DNA of 64,000 nt from an uncultured Pantoea sp. (lineage in GTDB: Bacteria > Pseudomonadota > Gammaproteobacteria > Enterobacterales > Enterobacteriaceae): assembly GCA_913775175.1 (NCBI GenBank), contig CAJYKU010000003.1, positions 1-64,000 of the forward strand, read 5' to 3'. Below, in pieces: positions 40,568-51,388 of the stretch. Each line of letters starts with the position of its first letter. Positions within the stretch are counted from its first letter, which is position 1. Position numbers and translations under genes: made by a program. Under the pieces are notes generated by a model. That model was not told the origin of the DNA, ran no database searches, and saw nothing but the letters and a program-made list of their open reading frames with translations.

Positions 40568-41617
40568 TTAATCTTCGCTGGCAGAAAAGTTTTTACGCGT
40601 TTTTACCTGCGCCATGCTCTCCAGAATGCGGTGATAATTTTCAAAGCGCGAGGCATCAATCAGGCCGTTTTCTACCGCTTCGCGAATGGCACAGCCGGGA
40701 TCGGTATCATGCTTGCAGTCGCGGAACTTGCAGCCACCGAGAAACTCACGGAATTCGACAAATCCCCGCGTCACTTGTTCCGCTTCAAGATGCCAGAGGC
40801 CAAACTCCCGCACGCCCGGCGAGTCAATGACATCGCCACCGTGCGGGCAATGGTAGAGACGTGAAGCCGTGGTGGTGTGCTGCCCCAGTCCGGAGACATC
40901 GGAGACATCATTGGTAAGAATTTCGCTGCCAGCAACGTCAAGTCCCAGCAGGCGGTTAAGCAGGCTCGACTTGCCCACGCCGGACTGTCCGGCAAATATA
41001 CTGACGCGATCGGTCAGCGCCGCTTCAAGATCTTTAAGTCCATCCTGGGCGTAGCTGGAGACCATCAGCACGCGATAACCGATGCGGCGATAGATATTCA
41101 TCTGCTCATCTACAAATGCGCGCGCGTCGCTATCCAGCAGGTCGGTTTTATTCAGCACCAGCAATGGCTCAATGCCCAGAGTTTCGCTGGCAACCAGATA
41201 GCGATCAATAATATTCAGCGACAGCTCTGGCAGAATGGCTGACACAATCATGATCTGATCGATATTGGCAGCGATAGGCTTTACGCCATCATAGAAATCG
41301 GGACGGGTCAGTACCGATTTGCGCTCATGGACCGCTTCAACAATCCCTTTGCCACCATTTTCATTAGCCGCTCGCCAGACCACGCGATCGCCGGTCACCA
41401 GTGAACGGATAGTGCGACGGATGTTACAGCGATGCACGTCGCCCGCCAGATCTTCGACGTCTGCGTGCATGCCAAAGCGGCTGATCACGACTCCCTCAGA
41501 CGCTTCACCAAACAGGCTGTCATCAGGTTCCGGTTTTTCACTCCGTTGCTGCAGACGGCGCTGATGATTCGCGCTTACGCGACGTTGTTGACCCTTCGAC
41601 AGTTTATTTTTGCTCAC
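40568..41617 (-). CDS. rsgA: Small-subunit ribosome biogenesis GTPase RsgA
   Basis: A 349-residue circularly permuted GTPase that checks late 30S assembly. An N-terminal OB fold is followed by G4 ([10 protein letters not shown]) ahead of G1 ([13 protein letters not shown]), then the zinc cluster [14 protein letters not shown]. The start is a GTG at 41617 ([13 protein letters not shown]) after GAGAGGATGC; the track's 84-codon extension reads into the divergent orn gene. It is divergent from orn, as in E. coli. Confidence 0.95.
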   Translation of the reverse strand: MSKNKLSKGQQRRVSANHQRRLQQRSEKPEPDDSLFGEASEGVVISRFGMHADVEDLAGDVHRCNIRRTIRSLVTGDRVVWRAANENGGKGIVEAVHERKSVLTRPDFYDGVKPIAANIDQIMIVSAILPELSLNIIDRYLVASETLGIEPLLVLNKTDLLDSDARAFVDEQMNIYRRIGYRVLMVSSYAQDGLKDLEAALTDRVSIFAGQSGVGKSSLLNRLLGLDVAGSEILTNDVSDVSGLGQHTTTASRLYHCPHGGDVIDSPGVREFGLWHLEAEQVTRGFVEFREFLGGCKFRDCKHDTDPGCAIREAVENGLIDASRFENYHRILESMAQVKTRKNFSASED

Positions 41618-41719
41618 GCATCCTCTCACGCTTTCGCCAGGCTTCGCCCCGCTGGGCAAAACGTCTATGATACACCTTAACGTGATCGAATGACGACTTT
41701 GGCAACGGATGGAAACTGT

Positions 41720-42268
41720 ATGACAGCTGAAAATGAAAATAACCTGATCTGGATCGACCTTGAGATGACCGGCCTCGATCCGGAACGCGATCGCATTATT
41801 GAGATCGCCACCATTGTCACGGACGCGAATCTTAATGTTCTGGCAGAAGGACCGGTACTGGCAGTACACCAGTCTGATGAGCAGCTGGCGCTAATGGATG
41901 AGTGGAATGTCCGTACTCATACTAACAGTGGCCTGGTAGAACGGGTTAAGGCGAGCCAGCATAACGATCGTGCGGCTGAACAGGCAACGCTGGCATTTCT
42001 GCAGCAGTGGGTGCCGGCAAACAGCTCACCTATCTGTGGCAATAGTATCGGGCAGGATCGCCGCTTTCTGTTTAAGTATATGCCAGAGCTGGAAGCCTAT
42101 TTCCACTATCGCTATCTGGATGTCAGTACCCTGAAAGAGCTGGCACGCCGCTGGAAGCCGCAGATTCTGCCTGGCTTTAAAAAAGCGGGTACGCATCAGG
42201 CGCTGGATGATATTCGGGAATCAATTGCTGAACTCACTTACTATCGCGAGCATTTTTTACAGCTGTAG
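41720..42268 (+). CDS. orn: Oligoribonuclease
   Basis: A 182-residue DEDDh 3'-5' exonuclease that clears the shortest RNA fragments, including pGpG. The motifs are [25 protein letters not shown] and [10 protein letters not shown]. The start [11 protein letters not shown] at 41720 matches the family; ten upstream track codons do not. It is the gene immediately before the tRNA-Gly cluster. Confidence 0.96.
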   Translation: MTAENENNLIWIDLEMTGLDPERDRIIEIATIVTDANLNVLAEGPVLAVHQSDEQLALMDEWNVRTHTNSGLVERVKASQHNDRAAEQATLAFLQQWVPANSSPICGNSIGQDRRFLFKYMPELEAYFHYRYLDVSTLKELARRWKPQILPGFKKAGTHQALDDIRESIAELTYYREHFLQL

Positions 42269-42351
42269 GGCGTGAAAGTGCGCAGTAAAACGCCATTTTG
42301 CTGATTTAATCAGCAAACGCGCCAGAAGCGAAAAATTTTGTGATAAGAGGC

Positions 42352-42378
42352 TTGCGGCAAAAAGGATTTCTCGTATAA
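42352..42378 (+). promoter_or_regulatory. glyVXY promoter
   Basis: A perfect TATAAT (42373-42378) with a GC-rich discriminator GCGCACCCCG, and TTGCGG 15 bp upstream (or CTTGCG at 16 bp). The discriminator is typical of stringently controlled stable-RNA promoters. It lies about 100 bp before the first tRNA. Confidence 0.75.
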
Positions 42379-42485
42379 TGCGCACCCCGTACCGATGAAG
42401 AATTTCGTGTGGTGCGCAGCAGTACAGAATCAGCGATTTTATCTGACATATCGCCTGCGGTGGTCTCGATAGAAACAACGATGAT

Positions 42486-42561
<76 letters not shown>

Positions 42562-42637
42562 GATTTAAAGAAGTAGCCAGATACCAATATCAGATGTTCT
42601 GTTTGCGGCTGTAAAGCAAAAGAGCGTCAGCGATAAT

Positions 42638-42713
<76 letters not shown>

Positions 42714-42738
42714 GAATCTGTTTTGTAGTAACCTCTTT

Positions 42739-42814
<76 letters not shown>

Positions 42815-43232
42815 GTTTCTTATTCATTATTGTTTCCTGCCTGCGGGCGTCATCAGAAATAACCTGTTGCTTAACCGCTTCTGCTTACGTTTTTCTGAAC
42901 ATATACACGCTGTGTCAGCGTCGATGTTGCCGGATATCTGTTACCTTAATAAACAGGTTATCCACAAATCACCTGCGCCTGAATCGCGGTGTTATACCCA
43001 CAATGCAAAATCCTTTTAAACAGAGTTATCCACAGGCTCTGCCTCGATCCCTGCGCGTCATAAAGCATTCAAAAGTTTACAAAAAAGGCTCAAGCCATTG
43101 TTTTTAAAAATTAAAACAATGTTTCTGCTTGTTAACGAATGTGGTAGACCAATTACAGCATCACGTCACTGTTTTTCACTAAAATGTTATTCACAGCGTG
43201 TGGACAAGCCTGTATAGCAAAGAAGTGGTTAA
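42815..43232. promoter_or_regulatory. datA: datA-like DnaA-titration/inactivation locus
   Basis: A gene-free region between the tRNA-Gly cluster and queG, the position of E. coli datA. It holds two perfect DnaA boxes TTATCCACA (42958-42966, 43026-43034), a TTATTCACA box (43187-43195) and an inverted TTGTCCACA box (43199-43207). Between boxes 2 and 3, ATTCAAAAGTTTA (43067-43079) matches the IHF consensus WATCAANNNNTTR with one mismatch. In E. coli, IHF-bound datA promotes hydrolysis of DnaA-ATP and restrains re-initiation. Position plus box arrangement make the assignment good; activity is inferred. Confidence 0.8.
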
Positions 43233-44372
43233 TCATGCATCACGGGTTAAGCCTTTTTCTACAGCACGTACCAGGCGCAGTTTCTTCGCTGGCTGGATCG
43301 CTATCGCATCGGCCTCGCGTTTCTGCCGCTGCTGAGCAAGCGCCCAGTCAATATGCTCATCCAGTAGCGGGTGTTCGCCTTGCCGCTGCTGCAGTGCCGC
43401 GACAATCTCTGCTGACCAGGGCGCATTGCCCAGCGCGACAGCAATATTGCGCAGCCAGCGCAGATGACCAATACGGCGAATCGCCGATCCCTCGGTTACT
43501 CGCAGAAAGCGCGCTTCATCCCAGCCAAACAGGGTGACCAGCTCAGGTGCATGAAGCACCGCCCGGGGCGAGAAATCCTCTTCATCGGTTAGCTGGCTAT
43601 AGCGATTCCACGGACAAATCAGCTGGCAATCGTCGCAGCCATAGATACGATTACCTATCAGTGGGCGAAACGTCTCCGGGATTGCGCCTTCCAGTTCAAT
43701 CGTCAGGTAGGAGATACAGCGGCGGGCATCAACCACTCCGGCCTCTACAATCGCACCGGTGGGACAGATAGTCATACAGGCAACACAGCGGCCACACTGC
43801 TCCTCCTGCGGGGTATCAACCGGCAGCGGCAAATCAATCAGCAGTTCACCGAGAAAGAACCATGAACCTGCTTCGCGATTCAGGATCAGGGAGTGCTTGC
43901 CGGTCCAGCCCAGGCCCGCTTTAGCTGCCAGCTGACGCTCCATAATCGGTGCTGAGTCAACAAACGGGCGAAAATTATAGTCGCCACAATGCTGCTGGAT
44001 CATTTCTCCGAGCTTTTTCAGGCGATTGCGTAATACTTTGTGGTAGTCGCGACCCAGGGCATAGCGGCTGACATAGCCAAGCTGTGGGTTTTTCAGGGTA
44101 GAGGCGAAAGCCGCTTTTGCTGGCAGGTAGTTCATTCGTACGCTGATCACCCGTAATGTACCGGGCAGCAGTTCATGCGGACGAGCACGCATCATGCCGT
44201 GGCGCTCCATCCATGCCATCTCGCCATGATACTGCTTGTCGAGCCAGGCCTGTAACCTGGGCTCTTCAGCACTCAGGTCAGTATCGCAGATGCCCACCTG
44301 CTGAAAGCCGAGGTCGCGCCCCCACTGTTTAATCTGATGAGCAAGCTGTTGAAGATCGAGAGGGTATGACAT
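43233..44372 (-). CDS. queG: Epoxyqueuosine reductase
   Basis: A 379-residue iron-sulfur and cobalamin enzyme for the last step of queuosine synthesis in tRNA; same length as E. coli QueG. Two ferredoxin-type clusters are visible, CGRCVACMTICPTGA and CDDCQLICPWN. The C-terminal HEAT-like repeat has IRRIGHLRWLRNIAVALGN. Its ATG overlaps the divergent nnr ATG by 2 nt (shared CATG), so each gene's ribosome-binding site lies within the other's coding sequence. Confidence 0.96.
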   Translation of the reverse strand: MSYPLDLQQLAHQIKQWGRDLGFQQVGICDTDLSAEEPRLQAWLDKQYHGEMAWMERHGMMRARPHELLPGTLRVISVRMNYLPAKAAFASTLKNPQLGYVSRYALGRDYHKVLRNRLKKLGEMIQQHCGDYNFRPFVDSAPIMERQLAAKAGLGWTGKHSLILNREAGSWFFLGELLIDLPLPVDTPQEEQCGRCVACMTICPTGAIVEAGVVDARRCISYLTIELEGAIPETFRPLIGNRIYGCDDCQLICPWNRYSQLTDEEDFSPRAVLHAPELVTLFGWDEARFLRVTEGSAIRRIGHLRWLRNIAVALGNAPWSAEIVAALQQRQGEHPLLDEHIDWALAQQRQKREADAIAIQPAKKLRLVRAVEKGLTRDA

Positions 44373-45885
44373 GAGAAACCAGGCTGTGGATGCAAACGAA
44401 CAGAGTTTACCACACTCTGTCTGGCCTGCGCAGGCGATGGCGAAGCTGGAACAGGATGCGGCTGATTGTCTGGGACTGACGCTCTATGAGCTGATGCTGC
44501 GTGCCGGACAGGCGAGCTTTACGCTGGCTCGTGATCTCTGGCCCGCCGCCGCCCACTGGCTGATCCTCTGCGGCCACGGCAATAACGGTGGCGATGGCTA
44601 TGTTGTAGCCCGACTGGCGCAGGCTGCGGGTATTCAGGTAACGCTGCTGGCGTGCGAAAGCAGTAAACCGCTGCCGGAAGAGGCAAAACAGGCGCGCGAC
44701 GGCTGGCTGGCCGCTGGCGGAGAGATCCATGCTGCAGAGAGTGTATGGCCGCCACAGGTCGATCTGATTATTGATGCGCTGACAGGCACCGGACTCAACC
44801 ATGCTCCGAAAGCGCCTTACGCCACGCTGATCAAGGCGATCAACGCACATGCTGCGCCGGTGCTGGCTCTGGATATTCCCTCTGGTCTGGTTGCCGCCAC
44901 CGGCATCACGCCAGGCGAGGCAGTTGTCGCCGACCATACGTTATGCATGATCGCTTTGAAACCAGGCCTGCTCACAGGTAAAGCGCGCGATCATGTTGGC
45001 CGCCTGCACTGCGATACGCTGGGCCTTGATTCCTGGTTATCTGGTCAGCAGGCACCGGTAAAACGTTACGATGCGCGTGATCTTCTGCGCTGGCTTACAC
45101 CGCGTAAAGCGACGTCACATAAAGGCGATCATGGTCAGCTGCTGGTGATTGGTGGCGACAGCGGCACCGCAGGCGCTATTCGTATGACCGGTGAGGCAGC
45201 GCTGCGCAGCGGGGCCGGACTGGTGCGCATTCTGACACAGGAAGACAATATTGGTCCGATTATTACCGCCCGACCCGAGCTGATGGTTGATAGCGTAAAT
45301 GCAGATAAAGTGCAAAACGCGCTGGAGTGGGCAGACGTTATTGCGATTGGACCAGGTATGGGACAGCGCGACTGGGCGCAGCAGGCGCTGCAGCTGGTAG
45401 CAGCCAGTGAAAAGCCGATGCTTTGGGATGCAGATGCGCTTAACCTGCTGGCAATCAAGCCAGATAAGCGTCAGAATCGTATTATTACACCGCATCCCGG
45501 TGAGGCGGCCCGGCTTCTGGGCGTACCGACCTGCGAAATTGAAAGTGACCGCTTACATGCTGCCCGTACCCTGGCACAGCGCTATGGTGGTGTGGTTGTG
45601 CTGAAAGGTGCAGGCACAGTTATCGCCAGTGAAAATGGTGACGTAGCGATTGCAGATGTAGGTAATGCGGGTATGGCATCCGGTGGCATGGGTGATGCGC
45701 TTAGCGGTATCATTGCTGCGCTATCCGGCCAGCAGCTATCGCTGTTTGAGGCTGCCTGTGCTGGTTGTGTAGTACATGGTGCAACGGCAGATGCAGTTGC
45801 CCGGGAGCGCGGCACGCGCGGAATGTTAGCCACTGATTTGTTTGAGCGGCTGTGGCAGTTTGTTAATCCAGAGATGACGCAATAA
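44371..45885 (+). CDS. nnr: Bifunctional NAD(P)H-hydrate repair enzyme Nnr
   Basis: A 504-residue two-domain enzyme that repairs hydrated NAD(P)H. The N-terminal epimerase domain has LCGHGNNGGDGYVVARL and DALTGTGL; the C-terminal ADP-dependent dehydratase domain has IITPHPGEAARLLG and NAGMASGGMGDALSGI. It starts the plus-strand run nnr-tsaE-amiB-mutL-miaA-hfq-hflXKC, with GAGAGG about 7 nt upstream. E. coli Nnr is about 11 residues longer. Confidence 0.96.
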   Translation: MRNQAVDANEQSLPHSVWPAQAMAKLEQDAADCLGLTLYELMLRAGQASFTLARDLWPAAAHWLILCGHGNNGGDGYVVARLAQAAGIQVTLLACESSKPLPEEAKQARDGWLAAGGEIHAAESVWPPQVDLIIDALTGTGLNHAPKAPYATLIKAINAHAAPVLALDIPSGLVAATGITPGEAVVADHTLCMIALKPGLLTGKARDHVGRLHCDTLGLDSWLSGQQAPVKRYDARDLLRWLTPRKATSHKGDHGQLLVIGGDSGTAGAIRMTGEAALRSGAGLVRILTQEDNIGPIITARPELMVDSVNADKVQNALEWADVIAIGPGMGQRDWAQQALQLVAASEKPMLWDADALNLLAIKPDKRQNRIITPHPGEAARLLGVPTCEIESDRLHAARTLAQRYGGVVVLKGAGTVIASENGDVAIADVGNAGMASGGMGDALSGIIAALSGQQLSLFEAACAGCVVHGATADAVARERGTRGMLATDLFERLWQFVNPEMTQ

Positions 45886-45891
45886 TAAAGC

Positions 45892-46368
45892 ATGAAAACC
45901 TGTGTAATTCCTTTGTCTGATGAGACGGCAACCCTGGATCTGGGCGCGCAGCTGGCGCACGTATGCAGCGGTGCGGCTGTAATCTATCTTTATGGCGACC
46001 TTGGCGCGGGTAAGACTACGTTCAGCCGCGGTTTTCTGCAGGCGCTGGGGCATCAGGGCAATGTAAAGAGTCCGACGTATACCCTGGTTGAGCCTTATCA
46101 GATTGGTACGCGAACGCTCTACCATTTTGATCTCTATCGTCTGGCCGATCCGGAAGAGCTGGAGTTTATGGGGATCCGCGACTACTTCAGCGGCGATGCG
46201 CTCTGTCTGGTCGAGTGGCCACAGCAGGGTGCCGGATTCCTGCCTGATCCCGACCTGGCGCTGACGCTACGCTATGCAGGAAGCGCACGTGAAGCGGAAA
46301 TCAGAGCGGTTTCCGCTACAGGCGCTGCATTGCTCCAGCAGATGGGGCAGTCCGGAGCATCAGCATGA
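45892..46368 (+). CDS. tsaE: tRNA threonylcarbamoyladenosine biosynthesis ATPase TsaE
   Basis: A 158-residue P-loop ATPase that works with TsaB and TsaD in t6A37 synthesis. Walker A is GDLGAGKTT and the [14 protein letters not shown] and [14 protein letters not shown] blocks are family hallmarks. It starts 6 nt after nnr and overlaps amiB by 4 nt (ATGA), so translation is coupled. Confidence 0.95.
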   Translation: MKTCVIPLSDETATLDLGAQLAHVCSGAAVIYLYGDLGAGKTTFSRGFLQALGHQGNVKSPTYTLVEPYQIGTRTLYHFDLYRLADPEELEFMGIRDYFSGDALCLVEWPQQGAGFLPDPDLALTLRYAGSAREAEIRAVSATGAALLQQMGQSGASA

Positions 46369-48023
46369 GGCCACGGTTAAAAAGCCTGATGCTGGCCGTG
46401 CTCTGTCTGTTCTCCGTTTCTGGTATGGCTGCGACGCTCTCCGATATTAAAGTGGAGAATGGTGCAAACCAGGCAACGGTGACGCTGAGTTTCAGCGGAC
46501 AGCCGGTATATGGTTTTTTCCCGCTGAATAACCCCAATCGGGTAGTGCTGGATATCCGGCAAAGCGGCACTATCAAAGGTCTGCCGCTGAGCTTTAGCGG
46601 TGAAAATATTGTGCAGCGCATCCGTAGCAGTCAGCCCAAAGATGCGCAGAGCATCCGGTTAGTGTTTGATTTAAACCAGGTGACCAAAACCCGCGCCAGT
46701 ACGCAGCGTGATGGCAACAACTATCGCGTGGTGTTTACGCTACGTGGCAATCGTACCGTTAATCGCAGCAGTGCTGCGGCGCCGATCACTGCCGCCCGTC
46801 AGAGCGCCGCCGCAGCCAGTGGCCAGGGAAATCCCTTCGATGGCAATCCGGTAACATCTGTGACCAATAGCAATACCACCGTGCGTCCGGGTGGTGCCGT
46901 GGTGCGTAATGATGCCGTGATCGTGGCGATCGACGCAGGGCATGGTGGTCAGGATCCGGGGGCGATGGGGCAGAACGGTCTGCGGGAAAAAAATGTCACA
47001 ATTGCCATTGCCCGTAAACTCAAGCAACTGCTGGAACAGGATCCCATGTTCAGGCCAGTACTGACGCGCAATGGCGACTACTTTATCTCGGTCATGGGTC
47101 GTTCTGAGGTTGCGCGTAAAGAGAATGCCAACCTGCTGGTTTCTATTCATGCTGATGCAGCGCCTAATCACTCAGCTACCGGTGCATCGGTCTGGGTACT
47201 CTCTAACCGGCGCGCCAACAACGAAATGGCTAACTGGCTGGAGCAGAAAGAGAAACAGTCTGAACTGCTGGGTGGCGCAGGCGATCTGCTGGCTAACAGT
47301 CAGGCCGATCCCTATCTGAGCCAGGCAGTACTGGATCTGCAGTTCGGACACTCACAGCGCGTGGGTTATGATGTTGCGACCAAAGTGCTGCAGCAGCTGC
47401 GTGGGATCACGCCGCTGCATAAACGGTTACCGGAACACGCAAGCCTTGGTGTATTGCGTTCACCCGATATCCCTTCTTTACTCGTTGAAACCGGCTTTAT
47501 CAGTAATGCCGGGGAGGAGCGGCTGCTTGGCAGCAGTGCACATCAGGAGAAAATTGCCCAGGCGATACATAAAGGCCTGCGCAGTTATTTCCTGGCACAT
47601 CCGTTACAGTCTGTCCCAAAGCAGGAAAACCGGCCGCTGGATAGCACACCAGCGGTCAGCGTCGCCAGCCATCCGGCCAGCGGCACGGTGCAGTATATTG
47701 GTGCAACACAGCGCCACACGGTAACACGTGGCGAAACGCTGTCAGGTATTGCCGCAAAATATGGTGTCAGCATGGCGACACTGCGCGATTTAAACAATCT
47801 GAAACGCGATGTGGTCTGGATTGGACAGCGTCTGAAAGTGCCTGCTAACGCTGGCGTCACAAAAACAGCTGCACGTCCGGTACGACACAAAGTGGTGCGC
47901 GGCGACTCTCTGACGGCGATTGCAGTTCGTTATGGCGTCAGTCCCGATGCGATTATGCAGGCAAATAATATGAAGTCGAGCAATGTGATGCTGGGACAAC
48001 ATTTAAAAATTCCTCAATCCTGA
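46365..48023 (+). CDS. amiB: N-acetylmuramoyl-L-alanine amidase AmiB with two LysM domains
   Basis: A 552-residue periplasmic zinc amidase that splits septal peptidoglycan at division, activated by EnvC in E. coli. The domains are a signal peptide (about 1-22), an AMIN domain (24-125), a Ser/Thr/Ala-rich linker, the Amidase_3 domain (186-405; [13 protein letters not shown]) and two LysM repeats (about 450-493 and 507-550). E. coli AmiB is about 445 residues with one LysM, so this form has an added repeat and linker. Confidence 0.94.
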   Translation: MRPRLKSLMLAVLCLFSVSGMAATLSDIKVENGANQATVTLSFSGQPVYGFFPLNNPNRVVLDIRQSGTIKGLPLSFSGENIVQRIRSSQPKDAQSIRLVFDLNQVTKTRASTQRDGNNYRVVFTLRGNRTVNRSSAAAPITAARQSAAAASGQGNPFDGNPVTSVTNSNTTVRPGGAVVRNDAVIVAIDAGHGGQDPGAMGQNGLREKNVTIAIARKLKQLLEQDPMFRPVLTRNGDYFISVMGRSEVARKENANLLVSIHADAAPNHSATGASVWVLSNRRANNEMANWLEQKEKQSELLGGAGDLLANSQADPYLSQAVLDLQFGHSQRVGYDVATKVLQQLRGITPLHKRLPEHASLGVLRSPDIPSLLVETGFISNAGEERLLGSSAHQEKIAQAIHKGLRSYFLAHPLQSVPKQENRPLDSTPAVSVASHPASGTVQYIGATQRHTVTRGETLSGIAAKYGVSMATLRDLNNLKRDVVWIGQRLKVPANAGVTKTAARPVRHKVVRGDSLTAIAVRYGVSPDAIMQANNMKSSNVMLGQHLKIPQS

Positions 48024-48065
48024 GTGCTGGCCCGCCCGGGCCAGCCAGCAACAAGGATCACCATC

Positions 48066-49949
48066 ATGCCTATACAGATTTTGCCGCCTCAGCTGGCGAA
48101 CCAGATTGCCGCCGGCGAAGTGGTTGAGCGGCCGGCGTCGGTTGTAAAAGAGCTGGTGGAGAACAGCCTGGATGCGGGAGCAACCCGGATTGATGTCGAG
48201 ATTGAGAAGGGCGGTGCCCGACTTATCCGTATCCGTGACAACGGATGTGGTATACCCCGGGCAGAACTATCAATGGCCCTGGCACGTCATGCCACCAGCA
48301 AAATCGCCTCACTGGACGATCTTGAAGCGATTGCCAGCCTGGGTTTTCGTGGTGAAGCGCTGGCCAGTATCAGCTCCGTCTCCCGACTGACGTTAACCTC
48401 ACGCACCGCTGACCAGCAGGAAGCCTGGCAAGCCTACGCGGAAGGACGGGATATGGAGGTCACCGTTAAACCGGCTGCTCATCCGGTAGGAACCTCGCTG
48501 GAGGTGCTGGATCTTTTTTATAACACGCCAGCTCGCCGCAAATTTATGCGCACTGAAAAAACTGAATTTACGCATATCGATGAGGTGATCCGCCGTATTG
48601 CGCTGGCGCGTTTTGATGTTGCTATTTCGCTGACGCATAACGGCAAGCTGGTGCGTCAGTATCGTGGTGTCACGCAGGAGGCACAGCGGGAGCGGCGACT
48701 GGGCGCGATCTGCGGTACCGCTTTTATGCAGCATGCACTGCGTATTGAGTGGCAGCATGACGACCTCTCGCTGCATGGCTGGGTGGCCGATCCTGCGGGT
48801 ACGCGCCAGGTTACCGATTTGCAATATTGTTATGTTAATGGTCGTATGATGCGTGACAAGCTGATCAATCACGCTATCCGTCAGGCGTATCAGGCGCAGC
48901 CCGGCGACGATTTGCAGCCTGCCTATGTTCTTTATCTGGATATCGATCCGCACCAGGTGGATGTCAACGTTCATCCGGCTAAACATGAAGTGCGTTTTCA
49001 TCAGTCTCGACTGGTACATGACTTTATCTGGCAGGGTGTAATGAGCGTTCTGCAGGCCAGCCGTCAGGCAGAGTTGCCGGGCACAGCCGTTGCTGAAGAG
49101 CCTGCCGCGCAGTGGCAGCCTGAGAATCGTCAGGCTGCGGGCAGTAACCATTTTGCTCAGCCCGCCGCCGCGCCGCGTAGTCGCGACGCGTCATCAGATC
49201 GCAGTCGTAGTGAGCATACCGGTGGTGGCGGTGGTGGCGCGGGCTGGCAGCATAAAGAACCAGCATATCGCCCACGCGAGGGCGCGGCTTATCAGCAGCT
49301 GATAAAAACGGCGGCAGAGACGCCACCAGTGTCAGCGCCCGCGCGTAAACTGGCACATCAGGTAGCGCCACAAACTGTTCCGCTGCCAGCGCATACCCAG
49401 AGTTTCGGGCGTGTACTCAGCGTGCTACGCGAGCGCTATGCGCTGCTGGAGCGCGGCACAGAGTTACAGCTGCTATCGCTTGCAGTGGCGTCACGCTGGC
49501 TGAAGCAGGCGCAGCTACAACCAGGTGACGATGGACTCAAACCACAACCACTGCTTATTCCCGTGCGACTAAAAATTGCAGAAGATGAGCAGGGCGTGGT
49601 TGAGACACGGGCGGCGCTGTTAAAAGAGATGGGCATTGAATTACAACGTGAAGGGCAGCATGTCACGTTACGCGCAGTGCCTTTACCGTTAAGAACACAA
49701 AATTTACAAATCTTGATTCCAGACCTGTTAGGCTATCTTGCCCGGCAGCAAGAGGTTTCTGCATCTGCGCTGGCTCAGTGGCTGGCACGTCGTGAAGATG
49801 CAGAAGAGCCACACTGGAATCACTCGCAGGCGATTGCACTGCTGGCTGAGCTGGAACGGCTCTGCCCGCAACTGCTTAAATCGCCGCCTTCAGGTCTGTT
49901 ACAGACCATAGAGATTGAGAGCGCGATTAACGCGTTGAAGCATGAGTGA
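48066..49949 (+). CDS. mutL: DNA mismatch repair protein MutL
   Basis: A 627-residue GHKL ATPase that links MutS to MutH in mismatch repair. The N-terminal motifs are [21 protein letters not shown] and [13 protein letters not shown]; the dimerisation domain is C-terminal. The start [18 protein letters not shown] at 48066 follows AAGGATC; the track's 14 extra codons come from the spacer. The Gln/Ala/Gly/Ser-rich linker (about 340-430) includes [10 protein letters not shown] and explains the slightly greater length than E. coli. It overlaps miaA by 8 nt. Confidence 0.96.
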   Translation: MPIQILPPQLANQIAAGEVVERPASVVKELVENSLDAGATRIDVEIEKGGARLIRIRDNGCGIPRAELSMALARHATSKIASLDDLEAIASLGFRGEALASISSVSRLTLTSRTADQQEAWQAYAEGRDMEVTVKPAAHPVGTSLEVLDLFYNTPARRKFMRTEKTEFTHIDEVIRRIALARFDVAISLTHNGKLVRQYRGVTQEAQRERRLGAICGTAFMQHALRIEWQHDDLSLHGWVADPAGTRQVTDLQYCYVNGRMMRDKLINHAIRQAYQAQPGDDLQPAYVLYLDIDPHQVDVNVHPAKHEVRFHQSRLVHDFIWQGVMSVLQASRQAELPGTAVAEEPAAQWQPENRQAAGSNHFAQPAAAPRSRDASSDRSRSEHTGGGGGGAGWQHKEPAYRPREGAAYQQLIKTAAETPPVSAPARKLAHQVAPQTVPLPAHTQSFGRVLSVLRERYALLERGTELQLLSLAVASRWLKQAQLQPGDDGLKPQPLLIPVRLKIAEDEQGVVETRAALLKEMGIELQREGQHVTLRAVPLPLRTQNLQILIPDLLGYLARQQEVSASALAQWLARREDAEEPHWNHSQAIALLAELERLCPQLLKSPPSGLLQTIEIESAINALKHE

Positions 49950-50892
49950 AATAAACCAGGCTGGCCAGCCAAAGGCTATTTTTTTGATGGGGCCAACTGC
50001 CTCCGGTAAAACGGCACTGGCGATTGCATTGCGTCAGCAGCTGCCGGTAGAGCTGATTAGCGTTGATTCCGCCCTGATTTATCGCGGGATGGATATCGGT
50101 ACAGCGAAACCGTCAGCCAGAGAGCAGCAGCTGGCACCTCATCGCCTGCTGGACATTCGCGACCCGGCGGAGGCTTACTCCGCCGCTGAGTTTCGTCGCG
50201 ATGCACTGGCTGAAATGGCGGAGATTACCCAGGAAGGTAAAATTCCGCTGCTTGTTGGCGGAACCATGCTCTATTTTAAAGCGTTACTTGAAGGATTGTC
50301 GCCGCTGCCCCCGGCCGATCCGGCAATACGCCAGCAAATAGAGCAAACGGCGGCCGAGAAAGGGTGGGAAGCCCTGCACCGCCAGCTTTGTGACATTGAT
50401 CCGATTGCTGGCGCTCGTATTCATCCGAATGATCCGCAGAGACTTTCGCGAGCACTGGAAGTTTTTTTTATTTCGGGTAAAACTTTAACGGAACTGACAA
50501 AAACGTCCGGTGAAGCGCTACCCTACGATGTGCATCAGTTTGCGATCGCTCCGGCAGACCGCGAACTGCTGCACCAGCGCATTGCAATGCGCTACGACCA
50601 GATGCTGGCGTCAGGATTTGAAGCGGAGGCTCGTGCCCTTTTTGCGCGAGGTGATTTGCATACGGATATGCCTTCCATTCGTTGTGTGGGTTATCGCCAG
50701 ATGTGGTCATATTTATCGGGTGAAATCAGTTACGACGACATGGTTTATCGGGGAATTTGCGCTACCCGACAGTTGGCCAAGCGCCAGATGACCTGGTTAC
50801 GCGGCTGGAATGACGTGCACTGGTTAGACAGTGATGCGCCTGAAACAGCACGCGATAAGGTACTTCAGGTAGTTAGTGCTAAGCAGGGCTGA
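49942..50892 (+). CDS. miaA: tRNA dimethylallyltransferase
   Basis: A 316-residue enzyme that adds an isopentenyl group to A37 of UNN-reading tRNAs. The P-loop [10 protein letters not shown], the [16 protein letters not shown] segment and the tRNA-binding RCVGYRQMW are present. It overlaps the mutL end and precedes hfq by 100 nt, the conserved superoperon order. Confidence 0.97.
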   Translation: MSEINQAGQPKAIFLMGPTASGKTALAIALRQQLPVELISVDSALIYRGMDIGTAKPSAREQQLAPHRLLDIRDPAEAYSAAEFRRDALAEMAEITQEGKIPLLVGGTMLYFKALLEGLSPLPPADPAIRQQIEQTAAEKGWEALHRQLCDIDPIAGARIHPNDPQRLSRALEVFFISGKTLTELTKTSGEALPYDVHQFAIAPADRELLHQRIAMRYDQMLASGFEAEARALFARGDLHTDMPSIRCVGYRQMWSYLSGEISYDDMVYRGICATRQLAKRQMTWLRGWNDVHWLDSDAPETARDKVLQVVSAKQG

Positions 50893-50980
50893 TTGTGTAC
50901 AATTGATGGGTTATCGTGCGCAAATTTTTAGGCAGTTTTTCTGAACCGTGGTTCATAAGCAACAAACAACAAGCATATAA

Positions 50981-51307
<327 letters not shown>

Positions 51308-51388
51308 TTTTGCGCAGCCGTAAAGCCAGGGCTGGAGAGCTGTTGTGTTTTCCTGTCCTGGTTATTTTTATTTAAGCGAGGTTATAGC

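Noticed and set aside
40568-41869. 433-codon reading of rsgA
   Set aside because: The first 84 codons run through the rsgA-orn gap into orn; the GTG at 41617 with SD gives the family length.
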